This document shows, piece after piece, positions 8,589 through 16,931 of a DNA stretch of 64,000 nt (its first letter is position 1; every line of letters begins with the position of its first letter). Source of the DNA: Acidobacteriota bacterium. Its GTDB lineage: Bacteria; Acidobacteriota; Terriglobia; Acidiferrales; UBA7541. The DNA is taken from positions 1 to 64,000 of the forward strand of contig QHYN01000200.1 in assembly GCA_003224145.1 (NCBI GenBank), written 5' to 3'. A model generated the notes under the pieces. It was not told the DNA's origin, ran no database searches, and saw only the letters and a list, made by a program, of their open reading frames with translations. The position numbers were made by a program, and so were the translations under genes.

Positions 8589-9782
8589 ATGCCCGAACCC
8601 AAACAATCCTGGCTCAATCGCACCGTCCTTGGCGTTGGCCTCACCAGTCTCTTCAGCGACTGGAGCCACGAAACGGCGACCGCAGTCCTGCCTGCATTCC
8701 TCGCAGCCATTGGCGCGGGTCCAGCGTGGCTCGGCGCCATCGAAGGCATCGCCGACGGCCTCTCCAGTTTCGCAAAGCTCGCCGCGGGTTATTACACGGA
8801 CCAGCTAAAGCGCCGCAAACCCCTCGCCGTGTTCGGCTACGCTTTCACCGCGCTGTGCACCGCATCGTTCGCACTGGCAAGCCACGCCTATCAGGTGCTC
8901 TTGGGACGCGCCGGGGCCTGGCTTGGGCGCGGCGTCCGTTCCCCGGCGAGGAAAGCGCTTCTCGCTGCGGACGTTCCTCCAAATGCTTATGGCCGTGCGT
9001 TCGGTCTCGAACGCCTCATGGACACCCTCGGCGCCATCGCCGGCCCGCTTTGTGCCCTTTGGCTCCTCGAAGCGACCGGGCATTCTTACCGCAAAGTTTT
9101 TTTCTGGACGCTTCTTCCCGGCCTCGTGGCTGTAGCATCCTTCTGGCTGCTGGTGCGCGAGCGCCCGGTCACGGCGCGCTCCCATCGTTCTTTCTTTCTT
9201 GGATTGAAGGCGCTTCCCATTCCCTTTCGGCGCTTGCTTCTGGGCGTTGGCATTTTCGGCGCAGGCGATTTTTCTCATTCGCTGCTGATTCTTTATGCTT
9301 CCCGGATGCTGGCGCCGAGTCACGGTCTCGCGCGCGCTGCCAGCCTGGCCGTCGGTCTCTACACACTTCACAACATCTTCTACGCCGGCTCGGCGTACCT
9401 TAGTGGCTGGCTCGGCGATCACGTTCCTCAACGCAAATTCGTCCTCGCGGCAGGCTACGCGCTCGCGGGTATCACCGCAATTCTTCTTTGCACGGGAACG
9501 CATTCGTTGTGGTTGCTGGCTCTGATTTTCGCTCTGGCAGGTCTCTACATCGGCACCGAAGAGCCGTTGGAAGACTCACTCTCCGCCGAACTCGTTCCGC
9601 ACGAGCAGCACGGCATGGCTTTCGGCACACTTGCTGCTGTCAACGCCGCCGGCGACTTTGTCTCCAGTCTTCTTGTGGGCTTTCTCTGGAGCGCCTTCAA
9701 CGTGCAAATCGCCTTCGCCGCCTCGGCCATCCTCTTCTTTAGCGGCGCTGCCCTGATTCTCCGTCTCCGCACCCATCCCTGA
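8589..9782 (+). CDS. Major facilitator superfamily (MFS) transporter
   Basis: Inner-membrane secondary transporter of 397 residues with about 11-12 hydrophobic helices. The N-terminal L-T-S-L-F-S-D-W-S-H-E-T segment and the loop-2 motif G-Y-Y-T-D-Q-L-K-R-R-K-P-L are typical MFS signatures (motif A: D-x-x-x-R-R/K). The substrate cannot be read from sequence. The two preceding genes suggest a shared uptake or efflux job, but the terminator at 8331 and a start lacking a ribosome site imply separate transcription. The stop is followed by the helicase gene after about 100 bp. Confidence 0.85.
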   Translation: MPEPKQSWLNRTVLGVGLTSLFSDWSHETATAVLPAFLAAIGAGPAWLGAIEGIADGLSSFAKLAAGYYTDQLKRRKPLAVFGYAFTALCTASFALASHAYQVLLGRAGAWLGRGVRSPARKALLAADVPPNAYGRAFGLERLMDTLGAIAGPLCALWLLEATGHSYRKVFFWTLLPGLVAVASFWLLVRERPVTARSHRSFFLGLKALPIPFRRLLLGVGIFGAGDFSHSLLILYASRMLAPSHGLARAASLAVGLYTLHNIFYAGSAYLSGWLGDHVPQRKFVLAAGYALAGITAILLCTGTHSLWLLALIFALAGLYIGTEEPLEDSLSAELVPHEQHGMAFGTLAAVNAAGDFVSSLLVGFLWSAFNVQIAFAASAILFFSGAALILRLRTHP

Positions 9783-9886
9783 TTTGCTCTTGCGTTGCGG
9801 CAAGCCGCGTGTTAGCGTTGGCGAACAAAAGGCGAATAGGCTGCGCTGACTCCTTTCAGGCCTGGCGCCTTTCCGAGGGGCTCTTC

Positions 9887-12355
9887 ATGCCGGAATCGCT
9901 CGCCGTTCGCAGGGCTGACGTATCGAACGCCATCACCCGCGTCCACGAAGTGCTGGATGCTTTCGCCTCGCGCGATCATAGTGGTGAAATCCTCACCGCG
10001 ATCCGCCATTTCCCGGCCCGCGAAGCGCAGGTGGCCGATTTCCCGGAGTGGGTGAACGCGAATCTCGTTTCCGCCTACGCAGCCAAAGGCATTCGCCGAC
10101 TGTACACACATCAAGCTGCGGCTGCCGAAGCTGTCCACGCAGGGAAAAATATTGTGATCGTCACGCCCACGGCTTCCGGAAAAACGCTCTGCTACAACCT
10201 GCCCGTTCTGAACGCGGTTCTCGAAAATTCCGATGCCCGCGCACTCTATCTTTTTCCGACGAAAGCTCTCGCGCAGGACCAGCTCGCCGAACTTTACGAC
10301 TTGAACCAGCGCCTGGAGAACCGCTTCGGCGTTTTCACGTATGACGGCGACACGCCGGCCGACGCGCGCAAATCGATCCGCGAAAAGGGCCACATCATTC
10401 TCACCAATCCGGACATGCTGCACAGCGGAATTTTGCCGCACCACACGCGATGGACGCGGCTCTTCGAAAATTTGCGCTATATCGTGCTCGACGAGCTGCA
10501 CACCTACCGCGGCGTTTTCGGCAGCCACTTGTGCAACGTTCTTCGCCGGCTGCGCCGCATCGCGCGATTCTATGGCCGCGATCTGCAATTCATTTGCTGC
10601 TCCGCGACCATCGCCAACCCCGGCGAGTTGGCCTCGCGTCTGGTCGAATCCGAAGTCGAGGTGCTCGATTCCAACGGCGCCCCTGCCGCGGAGAAAACTT
10701 TTGTCTTTTACAATCCGCCGGTGGTCAATCGCGCTCTCGGCATCCGCCGCAGCTACATCAACGAATCCGCGCGCGTGTCGCAGGAATTCCTGAAACACGA
10801 TTTGCAGACGATGGTCTTCGCGAATTCCCGTTTGCACACCGAGATTCTTCTCACCTATTTGCAGCAGGCGAATCCCCGTCTCCCCGGAAAGCCGGAAACC
10901 ATTCGCGGCTACCGCGGCGGATACTTGCCCAATGAACGGAGGGAAATCGAGCGCGGCTTGCGCGACGGAAAAATCCGCGGCGTGGTTTCCACCAGCGCCC
11001 TCGAATTAGGCATCGACGTCGGCTCGCTGGACACCGTGGTGATGGCCGGCTATCCCGGCACGATTGCTGCCACCTGGCAACGAGCCGGACGCGCCGGACG
11101 CCGCAGTGGAAGTTCCTGCGCCGTGTTGGTGGCTTCCTCCTCGCCGCTGGATCAATTCATGGTGCGGCATCCGGACTATTTTTTCGGCAACACGCCGGAG
11201 CATGCCTTCATCCAGCCGGACAATCTGGAAATTCTCGTCAATCACCTGAAATGCGCGGCGTTTGAATTACCCATTAAACCAAACGAAAAATTCGGCGATG
11301 TGGATGTCGCCGATCTGTGCGCGCGGCTTGCGGCGGCCGGATTTCTCCACCTCGCGGGAGAAAACTATCACTGGACTCACGAAGCTTACCCGGCCGACAC
11401 CATTAGCCTGCGGTCGGTTACCAGCGACAATTTCGTGATTATTGACATTACGGGCGAACCGAATGTCGTCGGCGAAATTGACTTTCCGAGCGCGCTGGTT
11501 TTCGTGCACGAAAAAGCGATCTACCTCCACGGAGGGCAGCAATATCATGTCGAGCACCTCGACTTCAAAGAACGCAAAGCGTACGTCAAGCGCGTCGACG
11601 TGGATTACTACACCGACGCTATCCGTTATACACAGGTCCGCGTCCTCGAAATCGCTTCCACTCTGCGTAATCCTGCCGCTGCCACCGCTAAGCTCCGGAA
11701 AACCTCCTCCGCCCTACCGGACGCCTCTTCATCCTTTACCTCCTTAATCTCCACTACTTCCTTTGCCTCTTCTTATTCTCACGGCGATGTTCAGGTGCGC
11801 TCACAGGTGGTGGGCTTCAAGAAAATCAAATTTTTCACCAACGAGAATATTGGCGACGGAAAGCTGGAATTGCCCGAAAACGAAATGCACACGACGGCCT
11901 ACTGGATCACGCTGGAGCGGCCTCTGCTTGAATCGCTTCCCTTTTCTGTCAGCGAACGCCAGTCTGGCATGTTTGGCCTGCTCCATGCGCTCGAATCCGT
12001 CGCCACGCTCCTTTTGATGTGCGACCGGCGCGATCTAGGCACCGCCATCGGCGAGCGCCCTCCGGATGCAGGCCAAGAAAGCGATCCGATTGTTTCACTG
12101 CGCATGGAAGACGCGGTCTCCGCGAATGCAGAATTTTTCGAGCCGAATCTTTACCTGTACGACGCATATCCGGGCGGCATCGGCTTTTCCGAGCCGCTCT
12201 TTTGTGCGCACGATCTGCTGATGCAAAAGACGCGCGAACTGATTTCCTTCTGCGAATGCGAGCAAGGCTGCCCTTCCTGTGTCGGTCCCGCGGGGGATCT
12301 TGCCCCGCGCGCCAAGGAGGCGGCGCTCGCGATTCTTGACGGGCTGTGTGCCTAA
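9887..12355 (+). CDS. mrfA: DEAD/DEAH-box helicase with DUF1998 zinc domain, MrfA (YprA) type
   Basis: Superfamily 2 helicase of 822 residues. Motif I (TASGKT, about 94-99), motif II (DELH, about 202-205), motif III (SAT) and motif VI (QRAGRAGR) are all present. The C-terminal DUF1998 region ends in a four-Cys cluster at C789, C791, C795 and C798, a likely zinc or Fe-S site. Bacillus subtilis MrfA/YprA, with its nuclease partner, removes mitomycin-type DNA damage independently of UvrA; here the next gene starts directly after the stop and is the matching nuclease. The ATG at 9887 has GAGGGG 6 bases upstream and is preferred to a GTG at 9809. A Ser/Thr-rich insert (about residues 625-660) is unusual. 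Confidence 0.85.
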   Translation: MPESLAVRRADVSNAITRVHEVLDAFASRDHSGEILTAIRHFPAREAQVADFPEWVNANLVSAYAAKGIRRLYTHQAAAAEAVHAGKNIVIVTPTASGKTLCYNLPVLNAVLENSDARALYLFPTKALAQDQLAELYDLNQRLENRFGVFTYDGDTPADARKSIREKGHIILTNPDMLHSGILPHHTRWTRLFENLRYIVLDELHTYRGVFGSHLCNVLRRLRRIARFYGRDLQFICCSATIANPGELASRLVESEVEVLDSNGAPAAEKTFVFYNPPVVNRALGIRRSYINESARVSQEFLKHDLQTMVFANSRLHTEILLTYLQQANPRLPGKPETIRGYRGGYLPNERREIERGLRDGKIRGVVSTSALELGIDVGSLDTVVMAGYPGTIAATWQRAGRAGRRSGSSCAVLVASSSPLDQFMVRHPDYFFGNTPEHAFIQPDNLEILVNHLKCAAFELPIKPNEKFGDVDVADLCARLAAAGFLHLAGENYHWTHEAYPADTISLRSVTSDNFVIIDITGEPNVVGEIDFPSALVFVHEKAIYLHGGQQYHVEHLDFKERKAYVKRVDVDYYTDAIRYTQVRVLEIASTLRNPAAATAKLRKTSSALPDASSSFTSLISTTSFASSYSHGDVQVRSQVVGFKKIKFFTNENIGDGKLELPENEMHTTAYWITLERPLLESLPFSVSERQSGMFGLLHALESVATLLLMCDRRDLGTAIGERPPDAGQESDPIVSLRMEDAVSANAEFFEPNLYLYDAYPGGIGFSEPLFCAHDLLMQKTRELISFCECEQGCPSCVGPAGDLAPRAKEAALAILDGLCA

Positions 12356-13720
12356 ATGGCGGGAATGGCTGACAAATTTTCGCGGCTTGCCGCTCTGAGG
12401 CCTGCGCGACCGTCCGCCACGCGCGCAGAGAAGGCTGCGCTCCGCGCGCCCGACCAAGAAGACGCCCTCGGCCAACTGCTGGGAGCAGGCGTGGCGAAAA
12501 ACCATTTCGGCGAGCACTTGGCCATTCGAAACTGGTATTCCACTCCGGAATACATTGAGCCGTCCACAATCGCCGTTGAACTACTCTCTCGCATGCGCGA
12601 CGAATCCCTTTCCCGAAAAACCCGCGCTGCTCTCGAGAATCCATCCAAATGGCTGTTTCTCGATACGGAAACGACGGGCCTCGCAGGAGGAACCGGCACG
12701 TACGCGTTTCTCGTTGGCGTGGCGTGGTGGGATGCCGGAGGATTGCAAGTCGAACAATTCTTCATGCGCGATTTCACGGAGGAATATTCAATGCTCCAGG
12801 AATTGGCGGCGCGCGTTGCGGAGCGGCCTGTCCTTCTCACGTTTAACGGGAAATCGTTCGACTGGCCGCTGCTCGAGAACCGTTTTACGATGACGCGCGC
12901 GATCGCCGCGCCAAAGCTGGCCGCACATCTGGATCTGTTGCATCCCGCGCGCGCGCTGTGGAAGCTGCGCCTGGGTACGGTTCGGCTGGTGGAACTCGAA
13001 CGCCACGTCCTCGACGCCCCTCGGCTCGGCTGGCGCCGCGAGGACGATGTGGAGTCGGCTTTGATCCCGCAGTATTACTTCGATTATTTGCGAGGCGGAA
13101 GCGCGCGCCCGCTTGCGGGAATCGTGAAGCACAATCAGATGGACTTGCGCGGCCTGGCCGCTCTTTTCTGCAGAATCAATACGCTGCTTTCTGATTTGTC
13201 GTGCAACGCAGGCGAAGTGGAAAGCCTCGATCTTTTTGGCCTTTCGCGATTCTTGCAACGCCGCGGGGATGCGGGCCGTGCGCATACCGCGTGCGCGCAA
13301 GCGCTGGCGATCGGACTGCCCGCCGATGTACGGCCGAAGGCGCAACGGGAACTGGCGCTGATGGCCAAACGCCGCGGTGAACACGAACGCGCCGCAGTGA
13401 TCTGGCAGGAGATGGTTGCGGATTCTCAGGACGGAGTGCGCGCCTGCGAACAACTGGCCATCTACTACGAACGGCACGCTAAAGACTTTCGCCGTGCTAT
13501 GGAATTCGCGCAATTGGCACTGGGCAAGCTCAGGCGGGAACGCGGTCTCTTGCAACGACTGTTGCGCGATCCGTATGCGGGGGCTCGACGTGCGCGACTG
13601 GAGCAGAGATTCCGTCATCGGATTGCACGGCTGGAGAAAAAAACTGCGCGGTCTTCTCCGGCACGGTGCGGGGGCGCTCCGGAGGCTGCGGCGCCAAAGG
13701 CCAGTCGAGCGCTTTGGTAA
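12356..13720 (+). CDS. mrfB: DnaQ/RNase H-like exonuclease with TPR-like tail, MrfB (YprB) type
   Basis: A 454-residue partner of the preceding helicase. The nuclease core begins with L-F-L-D-T-E-T-T-G-L, giving the metal-binding D103 and E105 of the DEDD exonucleases; F-N-G-K-S-F-D and K-H-N-Q-M-D-L supply later motifs. About residues 280-400 look like helical TPR-type repeats. The start codon abuts the helicase stop (TAA then ATG), indicating translational coupling. In B. subtilis MrfB is a 3'-5' DNA exonuclease acting with MrfA. The last about 64 codons overlap the convergent protease gene; the end is basic and Ala/Arg-rich, so the true C-terminus may be poorly conserved. Confidence 0.85.
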   Translation: MAGMADKFSRLAALRPARPSATRAEKAALRAPDQEDALGQLLGAGVAKNHFGEHLAIRNWYSTPEYIEPSTIAVELLSRMRDESLSRKTRAALENPSKWLFLDTETTGLAGGTGTYAFLVGVAWWDAGGLQVEQFFMRDFTEEYSMLQELAARVAERPVLLTFNGKSFDWPLLENRFTMTRAIAAPKLAAHLDLLHPARALWKLRLGTVRLVELERHVLDAPRLGWRREDDVESALIPQYYFDYLRGGSARPLAGIVKHNQMDLRGLAALFCRINTLLSDLSCNAGEVESLDLFGLSRFLQRRGDAGRAHTACAQALAIGLPADVRPKAQRELALMAKRRGEHERAAVIWQEMVADSQDGVRACEQLAIYYERHAKDFRRAMEFAQLALGKLRRERGLLQRLLRDPYAGARRARLEQRFRHRIARLEKKTARSSPARCGGAPEAAAPKASRALW

Positions 13721-15017
13721 AGTCATCGAACACGTCCCGCGTAGAGCCTTCCATCGTCACGCACTCGCGGCCGAGACAATAGAGGAAAACGGCGCCATCG
13801 GGAGTTTCAAAGGAAAAAAAGCTTGGGCGGCGCAAAAGATTGACGCGCTCCGAATGTTTCTTCTCGAGCGCTTCGGAATATTGCCCAAAGAAACGAGCGG
13901 CATGCTCTTCGCTGTCGAGATGCAAGCGCGTGACGAGGATCAGCTTTTTCGTCTGTTTTTGTTCGTAAAGCGCGTAGCGATCACCGTCCCAGGTGGCCGC
14001 CAGAGATTTGGCGCGGTCGTCATCGAGAAATTGCTTCACGACCTCCTTCCAGCCGAATTCGCCCAAAATGTTCTCATCGAGCTTCGCCCAATCTTTCCCA
14101 AGCATTTTCTCGAGTGGCGGGAGCGTGACGCTCGAAGGAGTTTTCGCGGATTTGTACAGTTCGGGATGCAGAATCTGCTGCGTGGAGACAGGAGGTTTTT
14201 CAAATACTCCGGCTAGAGTGGCCCAGCCGCTGCTTTTGAGCACTGCTGCCGAGAAATTGAGTCCGCTGATATAAGGAAAGATCAGCGCGTCCTTGAGAAA
14301 GGGGGGCGCGGTCTTGAGCGTCGGGGTGCTTTCCAGTTCACCAATCAGCATGGAGGGATCGAATTCTGGCAGGTCCTTGAGTGAACGGCCAGTCCCCAGC
14401 ATTAAGTAATCCATCATAGCGGCCATGGCGCTGCCCTCAAGCACAGCATCACGCGCCAGTTCCGCGTCTTCATTGGGCCGTGCCGCCCGGCTCCACGCCT
14501 CAATGTGAAAATGCTGGTCTTCGAGCGCATGCGTCAGTTCATGGGCCATGACCATGCGCTGATCGCTAAGCGGGCTCCAGTCTGCGATGTAAAATTCCTG
14601 TGTCTTGGGGTCGTACAGACCCTCGACCTGCTCCGTGAGCACGTTCACCATAAAAGCATCAAGGTCGAATCCTTTGGGAAGCAAGCCGAGAGCTTCGGCC
14701 GTGCGCGCGTCAGCATACCGCTCGGCGGGATTCTTTTCTTCGTTCATCTGCTTGATGACGTAGGCGCGAATCTCCTCGCGCGAGCGCAACGATTTCTTCA
14801 AAGGAGTGAGCAGCTTCAAACCGGTGATCTCGCTCATTTGGCGGAGCACTTCGTCGGCGGCGGCGATGAACTCGGCATTGTTGAGGGCCTTGGAATCCGC
14901 GCGCGGAGCCGCCACGGAAGCTTCTTGCGCAGGGGCTCCTGCCGCACCGAAAAGAAAGGCAAGGCACGCAAACAGTGCGGTTAGCCTGGATTGGACCCGT
15001 TTTAGGATGAAAGCCAT
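13530..15017 (-). CDS. Exported HExxH protein (putative zinc metallopeptidase)
   Basis: A 495-residue protein with a signal peptide (about 1-30, cleavage after A-P-A) and one clear motif, HELTH at residues 159-163 within V-M-A-H-E-L-T-H-A-L-E-D-Q, the zinc site of gluzincin-like peptidases. A possible third ligand glutamate is in V-L-E-G-S-A about 35 residues later. The family cannot be named with confidence. The frame overlaps the convergent mrfB gene by 191 bp; the overlapping C-terminus is Pro/Arg-rich with no recognisable fold, so the two proteins may tolerate each other's tails. Confidence 0.7.
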   Translation of the reverse strand: MAFILKRVQSRLTALFACLAFLFGAAGAPAQEASVAAPRADSKALNNAEFIAAADEVLRQMSEITGLKLLTPLKKSLRSREEIRAYVIKQMNEEKNPAERYADARTAEALGLLPKGFDLDAFMVNVLTEQVEGLYDPKTQEFYIADWSPLSDQRMVMAHELTHALEDQHFHIEAWSRAARPNEDAELARDAVLEGSAMAAMMDYLMLGTGRSLKDLPEFDPSMLIGELESTPTLKTAPPFLKDALIFPYISGLNFSAAVLKSSGWATLAGVFEKPPVSTQQILHPELYKSAKTPSSVTLPPLEKMLGKDWAKLDENILGEFGWKEVVKQFLDDDRAKSLAATWDGDRYALYEQKQTKKLILVTRLHLDSEEHAARFFGQYSEALEKKHSERVNLLRRPSFFSFETPDGAVFLYCLGRECVTMEGSTRDVFDDFTKALDWPLAPQPPERPRTVPEKTAQFFSPAVQSDDGISAPVAHVEPPHTDRATVVARDRVPA

Positions 15018-15194
15018 GTCTTGAGCAGAATAACAGAATCAGAATTTCCCTGCTGTTCCCGATGGCCGGCCATCTTCCGAACTCCCACACCGTTTGGCAA
15101 ACGCTTGTCGGGCAACAATGGTAAACTAAGGAAAACCCGTTTCGCTGTTCCGAAATCTTAACAGTATGGTAATTCTAATGTACCCTTCAGGGAG

Positions 15195-15216
15195 GGGAGC
15201 CGCTCGGCTCCCGAGG
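15195..15216 (+). promoter_or_regulatory. GC hairpin directly before the ribosome-binding site of the XRE/S24-like regulator
   Basis: GGGAGCC (15195-15201), loop GCTC, GGCTCCC (15206-15212) is followed at once by GAGG (15213-15216) and the ATG at 15222. A 7-bp stem abutting the Shine-Dalgarno could tune translation. Confidence 0.4.
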
Positions 15217-15221
15217 ATTCG

Positions 15222-16004
15222 ATGCAGCCAGGTCTTCGGTTAAGGCAGGCGCGAGAACGACTGGGACTAACTTATCGAGATGTGGAAAGGGCCAGCTATG
15301 AACTGGCAGCCCGCCGTGGCCGTCCCGATTTTATCCTCCACATTAGCCGGCTGGCAGACATCGAAAACCGGGGAGTTGTGCCGGGCCTGCACAAGCTGTA
15401 CACCCTCGCAGCCATTTACCGGCTGAATCCACTGGAAATTCTTCGCTGGTTCGACATCCCCATCGAGGAGTGCTTCCATGATGGAACCTCGTTCGGGGTG
15501 CCGCAGACCCACTTGATGGCAGCACCCACGTCGTTGCGCATACCGATGAGGTTTGATCCGGCATTTGATCCGCGGCGGACGGAACTATTATCGCGGATGG
15601 TGGAAAAGTGGGGCCATTTTGAGGGGGTGTTAACCAACGGTCACAGCGACCACGTCTATGGGTATATCGGAATGAGTGACCGGCGGATGGTGCCTTTGTT
15701 GCGTCCGGGGAGCATCGTGCTTGTCGATGCCTCCCGGCACAGGGTTGAGGATGGTGATTGGAGCAGCGAACACGACCGGCCGATGTATTTTGTTGACGTT
15801 CGCGATGGCTATCGCTGCGGCTGGTTTCACGAGGATGGGCCGAAACTGGTCATGCAACCGCACCCGTTATCGCATTGTTTGCCGGAAGCGTGGCGCATGC
15901 CGGAGGAAGCGGAGATCGTCGGCCGCGTTGCAGGGATCGTCACGCGTCTGAGCGAGCCGTGCTGCATTGCTCGTGGAGAATCTCGAGCAATGCCCGAAGA
16001 TTAG
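15222..16004 (+). CDS. XRE-family regulator with S24/LexA-like C-terminal domain, apparently lacking the Ser/Lys dyad
   Basis: DNA-binding protein of 260 residues. Residues 1-62 form an XRE helix-turn-helix (L-R-Q-A-R-E-R-L-G-L-T-Y ... I-S-R-L-A-D-I-E-N-R). From about 130 to 245 the G-x-I-G-x-x-D-R-R-M-V-P-L-L-R-P-G-S-I-V-L-V-D stretch resembles the S24 fold of LexA/CI repressors, but I cannot see the usual G-D-S-M-x-P serine or the catalytic lysine, so self-cleavage is unlikely. The start has GAGG 5 bases upstream. It overlaps the convergent 149-residue gene by 65 bp. It is the obvious candidate regulator for the repeat-peptide and seven-helix genes downstream. Confidence 0.75.
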   Translation: MQPGLRLRQARERLGLTYRDVERASYELAARRGRPDFILHISRLADIENRGVVPGLHKLYTLAAIYRLNPLEILRWFDIPIEECFHDGTSFGVPQTHLMAAPTSLRIPMRFDPAFDPRRTELLSRMVEKWGHFEGVLTNGHSDHVYGYIGMSDRRMVPLLRPGSIVLVDASRHRVEDGDWSSEHDRPMYFVDVRDGYRCGWFHEDGPKLVMQPHPLSHCLPEAWRMPEEAEIVGRVAGIVTRLSEPCCIARGESRAMPED

Positions 16005-16389
16005 AGATGAACAGCTCCTTGAGATAATCCGGAGCCTGCTCAGGAATCAAAACGCGGTACGGCTCGAGTTGACGCCAGTGCGAAACAACCGCGGCCAGAC
16101 CTCCTTCCATTGCCGCGAGACAGCTTTTCAAATCCTCCAACTGCTTGGAAAGCGGCCTCTCGAGAATGCGCTCGAAAATCTGCTCGTGACATACCTGGAG
16201 GGCCTGCTGGACAGCTTCCTCCGGGTAAAGCGCCGCGAGGCCTTGATGCTCATACCGTCCGCTGGATAAGTCCCGCAGCGAAGACACATAGACCAGTCTC
16301 GCGAATTCTCCGGGAATTCCCGCCAAGGTCGTCACCGTGAAATCCTGAATGACCCTGCGATTCTGCTGGAGTTGTGTGAGCGTTCCCAT
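15940..16389 (-). CDS. Hypothetical alpha-helical protein (149 residues)
   Basis: I do not recognise a named family. The sequence is helical and soluble, with no signal peptide, and has well-formed motifs such as V-Y-V-S-S-L-R-D-L-S-S-G-R-Y-E-H-Q-G-L-A and C-H-E-Q-I-F-E-R-I-L-E-R-P-L that look conserved rather than random. It sits between the XRE/S24-like gene (convergent, 65-bp overlap) and the repeat-peptide gene (divergent), so it shares an upstream region with the latter. The ATG at 16389 has only a weak AGG-containing site. A regulatory or adaptor role in this cluster is inference. Confidence 0.65.
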   Translation of the reverse strand: MGTLTQLQQNRRVIQDFTVTTLAGIPGEFARLVYVSSLRDLSSGRYEHQGLAALYPEEAVQQALQVCHEQIFERILERPLSKQLEDLKSCLAAMEGGLAAVVSHWRQLEPYRVLIPEQAPDYLKELFISNLRALLEILHEQCSTARSDA

Positions 16390-16440
16390 ATCAACCTGTG
16401 TTCCGCAAACAGAACATTTTCCAACTCGAAATTTCGCTTC

Positions 16441-16480
16441 GGACGTAGCCCCTCAGCATGCGGCTGAGGAGGGTTACGCC
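16441..16480 (+). promoter_or_regulatory. Long hairpin that sequesters the Shine-Dalgarno of the repeat-peptide gene
   Basis: CCTCAGC (16451-16457) pairs perfectly with GCTGAGG (16463-16469) around the loop ATGCG. With small bulges the pairing continues outward: GTA (16445-16447) with TAC (16475-16477), and GG (16441-16442) with CC (16479-16480). The GAGGAGGG ribosome site lies within the 3' arm, 10 bases before the TTG start at 16482, so folding would block initiation. Confidence 0.5.
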
Positions 16481-16481
16481 C

Positions 16482-16811
16482 TTGAAAAAAACCGCATTGG
16501 TCTTGGCGATTTGCGCCTTGACTCTGTTGATCCTACTTCCCGCAGTTTCTCCCGTCAATACTTCAAACAGCGGTACACCGCTAACCGACCGGGTACGATA
16601 CACGCGCAGTAATACAACCCTAATGGTGGACGGCTGGCCACTCCCGCCACCGATCCCGCCTCAGCAGACCGAAACCCTTGTTGCGGACGGCTGGCCGCTG
16701 CCGCCACCGATCCCGCCTCAGCAGACCGAAACCCTTGTCGCGGACGGCTGGCCACTACCGCCACCGATCCCTCCGAACATGAATACAGTAGCTTATCCGT
16801 ACTCTGTCTAA
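16482..16811 (+). CDS. Small secreted protein built of three 19-residue D-G-W-P-L-P-P-P-I-P-P repeats
   Basis: A 109-residue protein if started at the TTG at 16482, which gives a textbook signal peptide (K-K-T-A-L-V-L-A-I-C-A-L-T-L-L-I-L-L) and has GAGGAGGG upstream; an ATG at 16458 would lie in the hairpin loop and add 8 residues. After a short spacer come three near-identical units, VADGWPLPPPIPPQQTETL-type, at 16620-16676, 16677-16733 and 16734-16790. The copies differ mainly at synonymous positions, so the amino-acid sequence is under selection. No family is known to me. Possible roles: a surface or periplasmic proline-rich protein, or a multi-copy precursor of a short secreted peptide. 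Confidence 0.65.
   Translation: MKKTALVLAICALTLLILLPAVSPVNTSNSGTPLTDRVRYTRSNTTLMVDGWPLPPPIPPQQTETLVADGWPLPPPIPPQQTETLVADGWPLPPPIPPNMNTVAYPYSV
16620..16790 (+). repeat. Three tandem 57-bp coding repeats
   Basis: Each unit encodes L-(V/M)-(A/V)-D-G-W-P-L-P-P-P-I-P-P followed by Q-Q-T-E-T in units 1 and 2; unit 3 diverges after I-P-P. Third-position changes (CCA/CCG, CTC/CTG/CTA) distinguish the units. Confidence 0.9.
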
Positions 16812-16874
16812 GAATTTTCTAACAGAAACAGGCGCGAACGGCCGCCAAAGGCACCAGTACTTTCAGACTATCGA

Positions 16875-16930
16875 CCGGGCGCATATAGGCTATTTGCAGT
16901 ACTCTAATGCTGATGCTAATATGCGCCCGG
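16875..16930 (+). promoter_or_regulatory. Promoter inside a 12-bp perfect inverted repeat, directly before the seven-helix protein gene
   Basis: CCGGGCGCATAT (16875-16886) and ATATGCGCCCGG (16919-16930) are exact inverted copies 32 bases apart. Between and overlapping them lies TTGCAG (16894-16899), 17 bases, then TAATAT (16917-16922). The -10 overlaps the right arm, and the ATG at 16932 follows 9 bases after it. This could be an operator or an attenuating RNA stem. Confidence 0.55.
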
Positions 16931-16931
16931 A

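Noticed and set aside
5526-9782. Reading the Cys/His gene, receptor and MFS gene as one operon
   Set aside because: A strong terminator at 8331-8352 and a separate leaderless-type start for the MFS gene argue for at least two transcripts.
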